Positions 48,522 through 61,985 of a DNA stretch of 64,000 bases are shown in pieces. Source of the DNA: Cycas panzhihuaensis (Eukaryota; Cycadophyta). Under the pieces are notes generated by a model. The model had not been told where the DNA came from and ran no database searches. It saw only the letters and a list, made by a program, of their open reading frames with translations. Numbering within the stretch: position 1 is the first letter of the stretch; each line of letters starts with the position of its first letter. A program made the position numbers and the translations under genes. The stretch is from contig CM041465.1 in the NCBI GenBank assembly GCA_023213395.1, positions 171,189,741-171,253,740 of the forward strand. The letters run 5' to 3'.

Positions 48522-50640
48522 ATGCGACGCTTCTCTCATCGCTTACGTGGTTTACCTCCATTGTTAGAAGATCCCAGGTATCGTCCTCTTCCTTTGTCGG
48601 ATTCTGATTCGACTATGGAGGGATACCCTTCCGATTGGGCCTACCACACCTCAGCCTTGGAAACTCATGAGTTTCCCTCTTCTATTCCGGGATCCACCCA
48701 AGAGGGTGACGATCTTATTTACTACTCGGGTGACCAACATCACCCGCTTGACATCCATCCCTCTACCCATGCAGTTTAAGTATCTTTTCCTCTTGAGATT
48801 TACCACTCAGTTGGTGATTCTTATGAGGAACGTCCCGAGGGATCTACTTTGTTTGAGGTCCCGTCTACCTCTTACGAGCATGTAGATACCCCTCCCGCTG
48901 ATGTGGTTGAAGCTTTTAACGAGTGCCGTCGCGCTACTTGTTTTCAACCATGTCCTAGATGGTTTGAAGATGCCTTTCGTGGAGGAGCCTCTTCTTTGTC
49001 TGCTCCTCCCCCACTTTCTTCATCCTCATCTACTCCTCCTGCAACAACCAATCCCTTCGTGCCTACACATTTATCTTGCTCTTTCCCTATTGCTGTTATG
49101 GGGACGTATGTCATACCTTCTATTCCTCGCCAAGGTCCTAGTGCTTCAGGACCTTCCCGTAGTATGTCCTTCCCTCAGTTGAAGGTTAGCATACCTTTTC
49201 CTAGCCAAACTAATGTGCCATCCCCCAATGTGGTATATACTTTCTCTAGTAGGCCTATCAGTCCTACTAACCCTCTAGCTATTAGTCATGTGGGACCTAC
49301 TCCCACACACCCTCAAAACTAATATGTTGGCTCTTCCTTTTATATCCCCCTAGGCTACACTTCTCAACCTTAGGGGCAAGGTAGAGGAAACCACCTCCCA
49401 GCTTATGGAGTGGATCTGCTACACCCATATGGGATTGCCCCACCTACGGGTGGCCCATATAGGCAAAACCTAGTTCCACATCTGCCTTTCCATCATCTAG
49501 CGTAATCCCTTTTGCCATGCCTTCGCAAGGGAACCTGACTCCCTTTCAAGGCACTTATCCTTAAGCCCCCTTCGAGTAAGGGGTGTTTCCTCAAGGAGGG
49601 ATGGGTGTGCCGCCCCCATCCGCTCCTTGCTCACTACCTACTACATCATTCGTTGATCCTACGATCTAAGCAAGGGCACGTCCCTTCATGGACTATAGAT
49701 CAACACCTTTATCCATTGAGGCATTAAGAACCAATCTGCCGCCTCATCCTCTTGAAGTTCCTAGATTCGACGGAACTTTGTCGCAAGATCCAGCTGAACA
49801 CGTGCATAGTTTTTCTATGGCGTGTATAGACTGTTGGGCTTACGACCATATCCTAATGAAATTGTTTCCACGATCATTACAGGTGATGCCCTTAAGTGGT
49901 TTTATCGCCTCCCTGCCCATTCTATCTTTTCATTCCAGCAATTAGTGGACGAGTTCATCAATTACTTTGATGTAGCCCATCCATTCGAGAGCGGAATGAA
50001 ATCCCTCTTATCACTCAAACAAGGTCACGATGAGATGAATCATGGCTTTGTGAGACAATTCCATGACCTACTTCACTCCACTAAGACTACGTTACCTAAG
50101 GAGTTGAAGAGAGATCTTTTTATTAACGCACTTCGTCCTAAAGTACATGTGGAAGTCCTTAAAATGGGGGCGACCACATGCGACTCCATGATCGCCAAGT
50201 GCTTAGCATTGGAGGCTATTGAGATCCAAGCTGAATTCAAGAAGCCTCTCAAGTCCTCACAACGACGTGAGGTACCACCTTCAACCAAAGACACTAAACC
50301 TTCGCAACCCACCAGGTCTACTTCTCACCTGACTGAGAGGAATTTGGACCCCCTCATATCCGCCATATGCTCATTTGAGCATACAATGAAGGAGCTTAAA
50401 CTCCAAGCCCCTTCATCCCCAACATCCAACAAACAAGTTCAACAAATAACTCAAGCTTCCCTCCCCAGGAATGGAAACATCCAGTCCTCTCAAGCGAGGA
50501 AGACAGATCCCTCGCTTGAGAAGAAGTGGTGCTCCATTCATGGGGAGTGCTTCCACAATGACTCGCGTTGTAGGGCCCAACATCCCAAGGAGCTCCTCGA
50601 TGTGACTCTTCCCCTAAACAGGCCTCAAGGCCTAATTTAG
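48522..50640 (+). pseudogene. Tat-P gag, degenerate
   Basis: Starts MRRFSHRLRGLPPLLEDP. The N-terminal part (48522-49322) is one frame with stops at 48777-48779 and 49320-49322. The capsid part begins in another frame (49688, SFSMACIDCWAYDHI) and shifts at about 49880 into TGDALKWFYRLP. It continues through LVDEFINYFDVAHPFE and VEVLKMGATTCD to a nucleocapsid-like WCSIHGECFHNDSRCR (near 50530). Capsid protein of the element; broken by stops and a shift. Confidence 0.88.
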
Positions 50641-53600
50641 ACCAACCAGTTCACAAGGATTCATTCTCCAAACATGGAGAACGCGATCGCAATACTCAAC
50701 CCAAGAATAACTGGAACTGAGGAAGATCGCCAAATTCCCGTCCTTCTCGTGATAAAGAGAAGGGCGCCCGGGATTCGTCCTCTTCCTCTCGTTCCCCTAA
50801 CCATTGCACCCCATCACCTTCGTAGCCCCGGAATAAGGGGAAGAAGGTGATCTAGTTGCTTGAGGCTACTCCTTCTTATGCCCTTACTCGGTCGCAAGCT
50901 GCCAAGGAAGTAGCCGGTGCTTCTTCCTCTACTCCTTCTGACCCTCTTCCAGAGAACCCTCCTCCAGAAGTACCTCTCTTCCCTAAGGCCATTCCTGTGC
51001 ATCCAGGTCATTACGATTTCTGAAGGTCACTTACCTAGCCTACCGCGAAAGGTAAGCCTTTCTCCATCGTGGACAAGCTTCATACCATTGCTGCGGGAAT
51101 GTCCTTGATGGACGTTTTGAGGAGTTATCCTGAACAGCAGACCCTCCTCTTGGAAGCTTTAGGATCGAATGACACACCTGTTCACACTTTGGGCATTACC
51201 CAAAGTTGCGAACCCATTATTTCATTTGATCCTAAGGACCTTCCTCCCGCATGTGAAAGGGAACGTCAGTGGAACTTCCCATTTACTATTACCATCGATA
51301 CACCCGATTGTACCCTTTGAAGGACTGTTGTCGACAACGGTTCTTTCGTGAATGCCATGCCCTTGCGTGTCATGCAAGAGCTTGGTATTTCTGCCTTGGA
51401 ACCCATTCTATGGTGATGCCAAGGTTATGACAGTAGCGAGAAGACCCTATTAGGATCTGTCACGATTCCACTCACCCTCGAGGGCAAGACTGTCCTTGCT
51501 GATGTTGTAGTCCTCGACGTCGACGTCAACTACAACCTTCTTTCAGGTCATCCATGGCTCAACCAAATGGGAGCCGTGTGTTTGACTCTTTAGGGACAAC
51601 TTAAATTCATCCATGATGGACGAATGGGGATTATTCCCCGTGAATGCTCACTTACCAAACAAACCCGTCCTGTTAATCAGGCAAGCCAAGGCCCTTCTAC
51701 GCATACCTCAACTTGCTCCATTGGTATACCTAATCTGTCTGAAGAAGATCTCGCATCTTTTTTCCCTAGTCCCACGCATTTTGCTCCTATTGGTATTGGG
51801 AGCTACGGGTACCTCGCCTCGTTTAGTGACGATGAGCTGCATGACGAGGATGAGAATTGTCTCCACCCCGTCTCTTTCCTCCACACTAGTAGGTCGCACC
51901 CACCTCATTCTAGATCCCCATCTAGAACCTATTTTATTGGTGAGGCTAGCCACTCCTACGCGTCGCATGCCATTACTCGTGTCGACTTATCCAACGTCAG
52001 TTCTTTCCCTTCATCACCTCCCGCAGGTGATGGCTTCGAAGAACTGCCTTTTGCTCCTTCTAAGGAGCCTCTTTTTTACTCTCTCTTAGAGTCTCACGAG
52101 GAAGACGGGCAACCCAATGACCATCATGGTCCTGTTGCCTCCACTTCCTCTATCACTTCATCTACTCGAAGTAAGGTCATCCATGGGGTGGATTACTTCG
52201 AGGATGATGAAGCCTTACTCGAGCACCTAGCGGGCTTCATGCCTAACTTGCCTTCTAGTCACCACAGGCTTGGCCACCAGAAGATCCTTATGATTAGGTC
52301 CACACTTATCGACCCAATCTCGTCTCCTATTCCACCTCCTCCTGTTAACCTTGCCCCTCTCCACTTTGAGGAGGGGAATGCCATATGCATGGGGGCAACC
52401 TAAGACATAGTCTTGGCCCCTAGCAAGGTCATTAAGGTTGGAATGGAATGTTCTCCTGATGAGGTAAGGGAGTACTCCCTTTTGTTTGAGGAGTTTTGGG
52501 ATGTTTTTGTGTGGGATTATGCTGACATGAAGGGAATTGACCCCTCCATTATCACCCATAATCTCACCACCATTCCTGGCGCCCGCCCCATGTGCTAGAA
52601 GCAACGTCCCTTTTACCCGAAGCTCTCAGCCGCCGTCAAGGTGGAGGTTGAGAAGCTCTTAGACACTAGACTCATTACTTCCATTGACTACCCCAAGTGG
52701 GTCTCCAATATTATCCCCGTTGCTAAAAAGAATGGGGCGATTCGTATATGTGTCGACTTCCGCGACATTAACAATGCTTGTCCTAAGGACAACTTTTCGC
52801 TTCCCTTCATCGATCAAATCATTGATCGTATGACTGGATTCAAAGTTATGTCCCTAATGGACGGCTTCTCTGGCTATAACCAGATCCAGATTTCTCCTGA
52901 AGACTGCCACAAAACGGCCTTCATTACACCATGGGGTATCTTTGCCTACAAGGCAATGCCCTTTGGCCTTAAAAATGCGGGTGCTACTTACCAGAGAGAC
53001 ATGCATTTCATCTTCCATGACCTCATTGATAACACATTGGAGGTCTTCATGGATGATATGATGGGCCTTTCCCGTGTCAGGGCCCATCATTCTTCTGACT
53101 TACGGGCTATCTTCTCACGATGCCGCAAGTATCATGTTAGCTTAAACCTGCTCAAGTATGTATTTTCCATTACTTTGGGCAAACTCCTTGGATTTCTTGT
53201 ATCCAAACAAGGAATCCAGATTGATCTTAACAAGGTCAGGGCAACCCTTGACATGCTGCCTCCTAGAACCCAATGACAGATTAAGTCATTTCTAGGTAGG
53301 CTCAATTTTCTCAGACGCTTCTTGGCAGACTTCACCGTGAGTGCTAAACCCCTTACGAACCTATTGAAGGAGGGAGCTCTTTTTGTTTAGTCTGACAAGA
53401 CCCAAAAGACCTTCGAAGGACTCAAGGAAGCCCTTACTTCCGCTCCTACGCTGGTACCCCCTCACTTTGATAGACCCTTCGTCATGTACACCTTGGCGAC
53501 TGATGAGTCCTTGGGCGCTATGTTAGCTCAGGAGGATGACTCAGGAACCGAGAGGGCTATTTATTTCATCAGTCGCACCCTCGTGGCTGTTGAACTTAAC

Positions 53601-55190
53601 TACTCCCCTACCAAGAAGGAGTGTCTCTCCTTGGTCCATGCGATCAAGAAGTTTAGACACTACTTGCTTGGTAATACCACTAAGGTGATCATCCAATCTG
53701 ATCCCTTGCGATACTTGCTCACTCATTCATATTTGATGGGTAGGGTTGGCCATTGGGCCATCCTACTTCAAGAATTCAACCTTTATATCGTTAACCAGAA
53801 ATCAAAGAAGGGAATAGTGGTGGCTGAGTAGCTCGCGGATGCCCCTATTCCTAACTCCTTTGATGCTCCCGTCGACAATTCTCTCCCTGATGAGTCCATC
53901 TTGACGATTCAGGACGTCTCCCCTCATCCACTCATCGACAATGAGTGGTATGGTGATATACTGCGGTATCTCACATAATAGCAATACCGCCCTGATGCTA
54001 GTAGTAAAGTTAGATCTCGCATCTGGACTTCTGCCAGGCAATACTTCCTTATGGGTGAAGTATTGTACAAGAGGTCCTTCGATGGGATCCTCCTCCACTA
54101 CGTCACTGCCAACGAAGCTGACCAAATACTCTGCGAATGCCACCATGGTATTTATGGGGGCCACTTTGGGGGCCAGTCTATGGCTCAAAGGATTCTTCGC
54201 ATGGGTTACTTCTGACTGTCCCTTTTTAAGGATGCCCACGCCTTTGCTCTGAGATGTCGGCGATGTCAGGAATATGCCAACATCTCCCATGTGCCTTTCG
54301 AGGCCCTTCACCCCATTGTTTCTCCATGGCCTTTCGCTCAATGGGGGCTAGACCTCATCGGGGCTATTTCTCCACCTTCGTCGTTGCAACACAAGTTTAT
54401 TTTGACTGCCATGGAATATTTTACCAAATGGGCAGAGGCCATCTCCTTAATTACTACTCCTAGTAAAACGATAGCCACATTCGTTTACCAGCATATCATT
54501 TACCGTTTTGGGATTCCAGACGTCCTAATCATTGACAATGGAACCCTCTTTTGTATTAAGGAGATGGATAAGCTTTACGAGAAGTTCAAGATTTCTCACA
54601 AAACTTCTTCTCCTTACTACCCTCAGGCAAATGGCCAAGTAGAGTCTTTCAATAAGACTCCCGTCAATATCCTAAAGAAAACTGTCGCTAAGTCTCAAAA
54701 AGATTGGCACTTTCAGTTGCCCTCTGCTTTGTGGGCTTACCGCACCTCTATCCGTTCTGCCATGGGAATGACCCCTTTCTCCCTGGTCTACGGTATCAAT
54801 GCGGTACTCCCACTGGAGGTGGAGATTCCTTCTTTGCGAGTCTCCCTTTGAGGTCTCATCAATGAAGAGTTGATTCGTCAGGCTCGCCTTCTGGACCTCG
54901 AGGCTTTGGACGAGAGACACTTAGCCGCTTATCAAGCTAACTTGGCTTCCAAAGCTCACTCACAAAGGACTTACGATAAATATCTTCGTTCCCGTCCTTT
55001 GTTTTCTGGGGACCATGTCCTCAAGCTTGAATATCTTCATGACCATTTGATCAAATTCAAACCTCGATGGGTTGGTCCCTTTGTCGTTATCGAGACTCTC
55101 AGTAATGGTGCTTATAAGATTGCCACCCTGGAAGGGCTTAAATTTGAGAAAGTTGTTAATGGGAAATTCTTTAAGAAGTTTTACTCGTGA
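50641..55190 (+). pseudogene. Tat-P pol: protease, RT, RNase H, integrase
   Basis: One continuous reading frame of 4.5 kb without frameshift but with 17 in-frame stops before the natural end at 55188-55190. Protease site VVDNGSFVNAMP (Asp codon 51333). RT: RICVDFRDINNACPKDNFSL, GYNQIQISPED, AMPFGLKNAGATYQR and the catalytic pair in FMDDMM (53052-53057). RNase H: ATDESLGAML, TKKECLSLVHAI, QSDPLRYLL. Integrase: HHCC zinc (CHHGIYGGH, CRRCQEY) and a core with Asp in WGLDLIGAI, Asp in IIDNGTLF and Glu in YYPQANGQVESFNK. No second RNase H lies between RNase H and integrase. The catalytic residues survive; the stops abolish expression. Confidence 0.93.
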
Positions 55191-55825
55191 CCTCGCTGTC
55201 ACTTTGCCACGCTCTGAAATAAGCTTAAACTACCATCTTAAGTTATTCACATTCCTCCCAGTCACGGGTGGAATGGCAATTTAAGATAGCCTCTCCCATT
55301 TCTTTCTAGTTCCTCTCGTAGAACTCGTGGTCCCATATCCCTTTGGGACTTTTGTCTTCCTATTTGGGCATCCCCCCAGTTAGGATGACACTCTGGAGTA
55401 TCGTTACTCTACTCTCTCGCCTGCTATTTCCTTCGCATATCCTGCTATGCTCCTCCATGGATGTGTGTGTCTCTCTATTTCTAACCTCATACCCCTCTAT
55501 CACCTCTACTCATGGTGGACGTGTGTGCTCCTGTTAGATATATAGCCATGCATGGAAGGAAATATATACATCATATAATAAAGCATCTATAATATACATA
55601 ACAAAACATACATATCATCCGTCGCACATGATATACACATCATCTCATATTAAAATGGGGTACTAATTACCCTGTATATATATACATCAAAAATCATATG
55701 TTACATCGTACATATGGGAAGCCAATGTCCTTGTAGGGGGGGTACAATCATATGACTCCATATATATGACCCCGTGGAGGACCGTGCTTTCCCCTGCTAA
55801 AATCAAATATATGTGTCCTACTCTA
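55191..55825 (+). other. Tat-P spacer after integrase
   Basis: Noncoding spacer between pol and the convergent antisense frame. It includes the single copy of the 180-bp unit that is duplicated in Tat-M. Confidence 0.6.
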
Positions 55826-57734
55826 CTACTGTCCCGCTCTTGGGGTACCATCTCCTAGCCTGTGTGATCGCTCTCCTGGGGACCACATCCCTCCAAGGCT
55901 CCTCCTGGGCCTCCACGATCTCCCTGCCTCGCTCCCCTCATCACGTGGCTGTCTCGAGGTCGTCGTTGCTGTGTGGGTGTATGTCCTGCTCCTGCTCAAC
56001 CTCGATGCCACCTGGTCTACCAGTTGATCGTATCAGGCCTGGATACGATCTCTCTCACTCTCCACTCCTCGGAGACACTCCTCTAGGACCGCTAGTCAGA
56101 CCATGCTCCCTGTGTCCCCACCTGCTCCTCCTTGAGCCTCTAGAGCCTGTACACGCCTCTGTAGTACGTCTCGCTTGCCCCTAGCCTCATCCAACTCCCA
56201 CTGCATCTGTCCTCTGAATGCCATGTGCTCTTGGGACTCTACAGCCCAGATGTCTCTCACCCTCACCAACAGGGCGAATGCTACCATATGGGCACCTACC
56301 GATCTAGGCACATCCTCTACCTAGATGGGCGGTTGCCCCTCTAGATACACCCGAGGGAACATCTCCCTCACCATAGCCTCTACCAACTGCCTAATCTCTG
56401 TAGTACCTGCAAATCCAACATACCATATGTAAGTATATATCCAGTTGTATACTAAAATAAAACCAAATCAAACTATCTATCTGGCTACTAAACGACTAAG
56501 GAAATGGTTATGTCTCACCTGGTGTGGCCGCCAGCTCCTCTGCTCGTGCGGTAACCTCTCCTCCTGGCTCCCTACTAGTTACTGGTACCTCCTCCTCAGG
56601 TACCACCTCTACCTGGGCCTCTCTCCTCACTGGGACTGGCTTAGTTATCGCCTCTCTGGATCTCCTCACAATCCGTAGCCTGCGGGCCCTCGTTACTGGC
56701 CCCCTACTCTCTTCGGCAGACCTTGATGGGCTTGCCTCTCCTCCAGCAGTCCCAGATGGCCCTGCTGCTCCTCCTGCCATCCCTGATGGACTTGCCTCTC
56801 ACGTAGGTCATGACGGGCCAGCCCTATCTCCTCCATCACCATCACCTAGGAGCGCCCCTGCTCTGCCTACCTCGTCGTCACTATCCCACCTTATTGTCCT
56901 ATATGGATCTGCCACATAATCCGTCATGGTGAGGAGGTCTAGTGATGTCACCTCCACTGAGCGCCAGATGTGGACCTAGTCCTCCATCCCCCTTAGCCTA
57001 GTCTGCCACCTGTGGACCATCGGGGCCCACTCTGTAATGGGGTGTAGTCCCCCTGCTGGTGCCACTACTCCAAAATGATCAAAAAACTAGCACTACAGCA
57101 ACATACTATATGATAACCCTCCTCTGTCTGTCATCCTAATAGTGTCAAGCTGCGCAACGAGGTTCGCCACTATTAGGGTGGCCCAGTCCATCCTCTCGCC
57201 AGCCTCACAGCGGCATACTGGATCCATCCATCCCCCAGGGATGTCCCTATAGTTCTGTTTCTGAAAAACTCGGAATAAAATGCACAATATAATAAGTTTC
57301 TTCACCCGAGGAATCCTGGACATAACTATTATTTAGAGAGGGACTCCTCTCCTCTCCCACCTATTTGTCCCTATAAAAAATACTGCTACCTTGCGATATA
57401 CTGCCTCATTACTAGGCAGCGCTCCCAGTGTCACTGGCCTCCTAGTCGTCGGTACTCCTAAAATCTGCCGGATATCCCTCAGCATCACTATCATATCTCT
57501 CGCCTAGGGTAGGTGGAAAACATGCCTCCTCCTGTCCCAGTGAGATACGGTATCCACTAGTAACCTCTGGTCTGATGTGTACTGAGGTGTCTTCAGGGCC
57601 TTGAACAGGCCACACCTCCGCAGGACCCCCTTGTCCTCTCTAGACATCATCTCTATACAGTTGAGCATCACCATTCCTATGTTCTCGCGGTTATCCACCG
57701 CAATAATAGCCTGCCAACACCACAAACCAGTCAA
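55826..57734 (-). pseudogene. PMD-like protein, antisense in Tat-P
   Basis: Collinear homologue of the + strand frame in Tat-M. It opens with MVMLNCIEMMSREDKGVLRR, CGLFKALKTPQYTSDQRLL, HWDRRRHVFHLP (57504-57734). After a shift it continues IRQILGVPTTRRPVTLG and RWERRGVPL, then VKKLIILCILFRVFQKQNYR, GERMDWATLIVANLVAQLD (57093-57323). The linker and coiled-coil exon follow (56508-56780, 56096-56311), with a basic tail ending at 55826. It retains a Trp (HWDRRRH) and a Gln (ESQEH) where Tat-M has stops. Strand is opposite to gag-pol in both elements. Confidence 0.8.
56407..56518 (-). other. Intron of the antisense PMD frame, Tat-P
   Basis: The minus strand reads ACACCAG|GTGAGACATAACC at the donor and GTTGGATTTGCAG|GTACTACAG at the acceptor, 112 bases. 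Position and donor match the 111-base intron in Tat-M, and the Tat-P acceptor is intact. Confidence 0.8.
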
Positions 57735-57828
57735 GTCAAGCCTATGTCAGTCCTCTATCTCCCCGGCTATCTCTCAGCTCTGTTTGCTTGAGATTCGGGT
57801 CCTCATGGCCCCCCATCTTCTTTTTTCT

Positions 57829-59989
57829 TTACCTAATCTTATTTTTAATGTATTGGTAATTTAAAAAATTGTGAATAAAATTTACTAAAAAAAGGGTAAA
57901 ATTAGATATTTGGAATATTATTCTTAGTATTCCTTAAACCTTTCCTTTTATAAATTCAGTTTAGAAACAAAAAACATTTAAAAATATTACTTTATTTCAT
58001 AGTTTTATTTAACAAAAAGGATTAGGAAAAGAGTTTACACTTATTGTATACTCATTGTTGCTTATTCTTCCCTTACCTCACATGTAGATTTTCATTAAAA
58101 AAGAAAATAAAAGGTTTATTAAAATAATCAGAAAAGAAGGTTTAGAAAGAATATTTCTCTTTTGCATATTACATTTGCACTTGCATTTTGGTATGTATCT
58201 TTTCAAAGACCTAATGAGGAAGAGGTTTTCACTTGTTGTGAGTCTTTAAATATGTGGGGCAACACTTATATTTTTTAGGTTAGGTTATTTATTACTTGTA
58301 TGCAACTAAAATTATATGACTAGTAGTATTTAAATTATTTATTATATTCTCCTCTTAGTCTCTTATAGGTTTTAGGGTCTTCTTTTTGTTGAAAAGAGGG
58401 GATAGTCATCTTTCTACATGGGTTTCATTATTATATGAGAAGGATTATTTTATGCTTTTAGGCATTAAGTCTCTAATCTATCTTCTAAATAGGTTGTTGA
58501 AGGGTGCCTATCTCCACCATGTGTTCATGCATAGGATGTTCATAATTGAGTGAGTTTCATTTATACTATTGATAATGATGACCTCTTATATTTCAACCTC
58601 TTTGATCTTGAGGTACATTAGAATTACCAAATTGCATTACACTTGTGTGAGTGCTATCATTAGTAGAAGAGTCTTTATTGACTTATTCATCAGTGAATCT
58701 ATCATATAGTCTTGATTCCTTTAGATACCTTATTTTGGATAGTTCTTTTTTTGGTTCTTTTATATTGATTCTATTAAGTTAGGTTCATGTTGGAGCCATG
58801 ATTAAGATGGGTCAATTTATTTGGGTGGTTATAGTTGCATAAAATAGGCACATAATTACATAAGTGCTTTTTGGAAACTCATACTTAATCGATCCCTTTA
58901 CAATGTAAGGGTTGTTGTTGTGTTGTTTAGCCCTTCTAAGGGCATTGGGTATCTTATTTAGTTAATATTATCTTAGTCTTTGCAGTTGATTTGTAGTTCA
59001 TCTCCTTGTCTAATGCATAAGTTACCTCATCTGCCTACTTATATTATACATTTTAATTGTTAATTGGTTTTACTTATTATTTTAATCTCTCTTTATTTTT
59101 CTATTTTTCTAACACATATACATACCTATATTTTACCCTTAGATCAATATAGTAAACACATTAGACATCATCCTTACACTTGTGTATAATAGATGCATGA
59201 GTGCCCTATAGGAAGAATATGTTCATACCCCTCCCAAATTGGATCCTTGTTCACCCTTTGGGTCCATTCTAGGGTTTTGTTTATACGTCCTCTCCTCCTG
59301 TTTACCTGTGTTCATTAGAAACCATATTGGAGACTCACCAATATAATGTTATCTTTGTATTATATTAATAATTCTTCTTGTTTTCCTTATTCAAATCCTT
59401 TGAGATAGGGTGAGACTCCATTTAGTTTATAACTCATCTTTATGAAGATCGCTCATAATTATCCTATAGCTTTAGAGTCTAGATGTGTACCATAACTTTA
59501 GACCTTCTTCATTGTTTTCTTTTACTTCTTGTATATGATGATATTCTCATCATCTTAAAGGCCTTCCTCCATTTGTCTCTAATCTTTCGCATCCATCTAG
59601 TCCCTCACATGTTGAGCACTCCTCAATGGTAGGCTAGATCCATCCCTTTTAGGCCTAACACCTAAACTAGTTACAAGAGTTTTACCTAACACAAGATCTA
59701 TATCAAGCCCAAGATATATACCAAGCCTATATGTAGGATTGGCCTTAAGTAGTTGATACTTATGTATCATAGGTGCTTTGTCAAGAAGGAGTAGATCTTA
59801 TGTACTAGCCATATGAAGTAAATTAGGACCCCACTAAGTCTCTAACGTATATCATTAGATCCACCACCTAACTCCATGACCTCTCTTAAACCCCAAAGTT
59901 AAAACTCAAGCCTTTACCTTTCATCAGACCCAAGATGGTGAGTAGGTTCCCAACCCACTTTAGATATAATCCACTCTATTTGATACTAA
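57829..59989. other. AT-rich DNA, no gene recognised
   Basis: Homology to Tat-M stops at about 57828 and base composition changes abruptly to AT-rich. No coding sequence or repeat boundary could be assigned on either strand. Confidence 0.5.
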
Positions 59990-61985
59990 CACCATCGTTA
60001 GAGTATAATACAAAGTAGTTGTAACAATAAATCGTACTTTAACGTAGGCTTGCCATTTATTTGGGATTACGCCTACATTTGTCTTATCCATTTCCCAACC
60101 TCAATAGTAAGTAGCCTTATAATAGTAGACTACTTCCCAACTAGTAGCACCATCTACCCCTCCACTTATCCACCCATCCACCCCCAAATCAATAATAGCC
60201 CTATTTATGGGTCCTATTTTAATAGTAATGCCGTAATCTATCCTATATGTTTCCCCTCTTATCCCACCAATGAGTGGGCTTCATACATCTATTCAGTAAC
60301 TAATAGTTATATGGACTACTCCTATACCTTTAGTTTGTTCTCATCCTCATCCAATAGGACTATTAAGGATGCTCCACTCCCTCTATGTCCCATTCATCCT
60401 ATCCAACCCATCCCCTAACCTAGGTAACCCTCCTTTGTCTTACATAGGTATGTTGCCTAATAGTGGGGATAAGGTGGGCCTTATTCTCAACCTACATTTG
60501 GAGTTAATCCATTTTACCCATATGGGGTTGCCCCACTCATTAGAGGCCCATATGGTTTGAACTTACTTCCACATCCTCCATCTTATCTTTTACCACTTTA
60601 CCAAACCACATCTATTTGTTCTCAAGTATATAAATTATCCTACCAAGTTGTATACCCCTAATCCACCAATGTTTATTAAGGTCTTAATATCTAGCCTTAT
60701 TAGACTTAACCTAGGCCTACACTTATCTTATCTCATATAACTATACCTTATGGAGTAACTACATAGGTTGGTGTTCCTTATCAAGCCCCCTCCTTTGGTA
60801 CCTCAATATATAGGGGACCTATTCTATATATGCCCAACCCCTATGCCCAAGTAATAGCTACTTATCAACCTAAAACCATCTCTTAAACTATTGCATTATG
60901 CCAAGCCTACCAACATGTATATACATCTTAAGTGGGAAGCTAAACATACTTAGTTCATCCATCATAAAAAACCTTTTCACTAGTTAATCATCTAGCTTAA
61001 CTTGGTATACATCCCTTTATTGATTATAAGACCAACCAGTTCTCCCTTGAGGCCCCTAGAACTAATTTGTTTCCCATCCCCTTATAAGTACCCAATGTTG
61101 AATGCAATTCATCCTAAGACCTTAGAGATCATGTTGAGTTTTTTACCATGGCATGTATTGATTATTGGTTGTATGACTATATCCTAATAAGTCTCTTTCT
61201 TAGGTCTCTTAAGGGGATACCCTTAATTAGTTTTATTATTTATCCTTCCACTCCATTCATTACTTTTAGTAATTAGTAGATACCTTCGTAAATTATATTG
61301 ATGTGTCATACCCTTTTAATAGTAGCTCTAAAGCCTTTCTCTCTCTTAAACAAGGCCATGATGAGCTCAACAGAGACTTCGTACACTATTTTTCAAATTT
61401 ACTCCACTTAATTAAGGCTACTCTACCTGAAGACTTGAAATGAAATATCTTTGTTAATGTTCATTATCCTAAGTTCATGCAGAAGATTTTAAGATGGGAA
61501 TAACTATATGTGACTCTACAATTGCTAAGTGTATGCATTTGGAATCCATCAAGATCCAAGTAGGCTTAAAGAAGGTCAATAAAGCCTTCCTGCAATGAGA
61601 GGCCAGCGTTTGCTATAACACCAGAGGTCCCAACCATTAGCTTTAAGGCCTATTATCAATAATGTTAACATGACCATAGACTTCTTAACCTCTATAGTTT
61701 GTTCTTTTAAGCAAGTATTAAGAGATTTAAAGTTGTAACCATCCTAAAGCCAAGCCAAGCTACTTGTTCCCTTACATGGGTATATGCTAGTTCTTTAATT
61801 GACCCAAGCTATTTCCTAAATTAGGGGTAGTACTACTACCCTTCCTTAGGATAAAAGGAATTTATAATTGGCCTTGATTAAAACTAAGTTGACAATCTTA
61901 TTCTAAAAGGACATAGAAATGTTGATTGGGTTGGTTACCAAGACTTATGCCATTTCATATTAGGGTACTGCTTTGACACGAACTT
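59990..61985 (+). pseudogene. Third Tat-type gag relic, strongly decayed
   Basis: Fragments in several frames align with Tat-P gag. Near 60525 THMGLPHSLEAHMV-type DNA matches the PYGIAPPTGGPY region. At 61020-61200 the reading ACIDYWLYDYILISLFLRSL matches ACIDCWAYDHILMKLFPRSL. The DNA at 61340-61420 matches the LSLKQGHDEMN segment, and 61490-61560 the VEVLKMGATTCD segment. Homology ends at about 61985, just past the region equivalent to the start of Tat-P pol. No LTR recognised. Much older or faster-decaying than the copies at 43.3-50.6 kb. Confidence 0.7.

Larger units (their letters stand above)
31520..57828 (+). mobile_element. Tat-P, Tat-like Ty3 element interrupted by Tat-M
   Basis: The + strand element consists of 31520-34241 and 48384-57828. 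Evidence for one interrupted element: the PBS and first leader bases end at 34241 in AGTAAGGGAG, and 48384 continues GTGAG then CTAGTTTCTGC. Tat-M's own leader reads AGTAAGGGAACTAGTCTC without a break at that position. The 5-mers GGGAG and GTGAG form a target duplication with one mismatch. Order: 5' LTR, PBS, gag, protease, RT, RNase H, integrase, then an antisense PMD-like frame. Homology to Tat-M stops at about 57828, so its 3' region and 3' LTR are missing. Tat assignment rests on the Arg-tRNA-like PBS context, long LTRs, integrase style (YYPQANGQVE) and the antisense frame. Confidence 0.85.
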
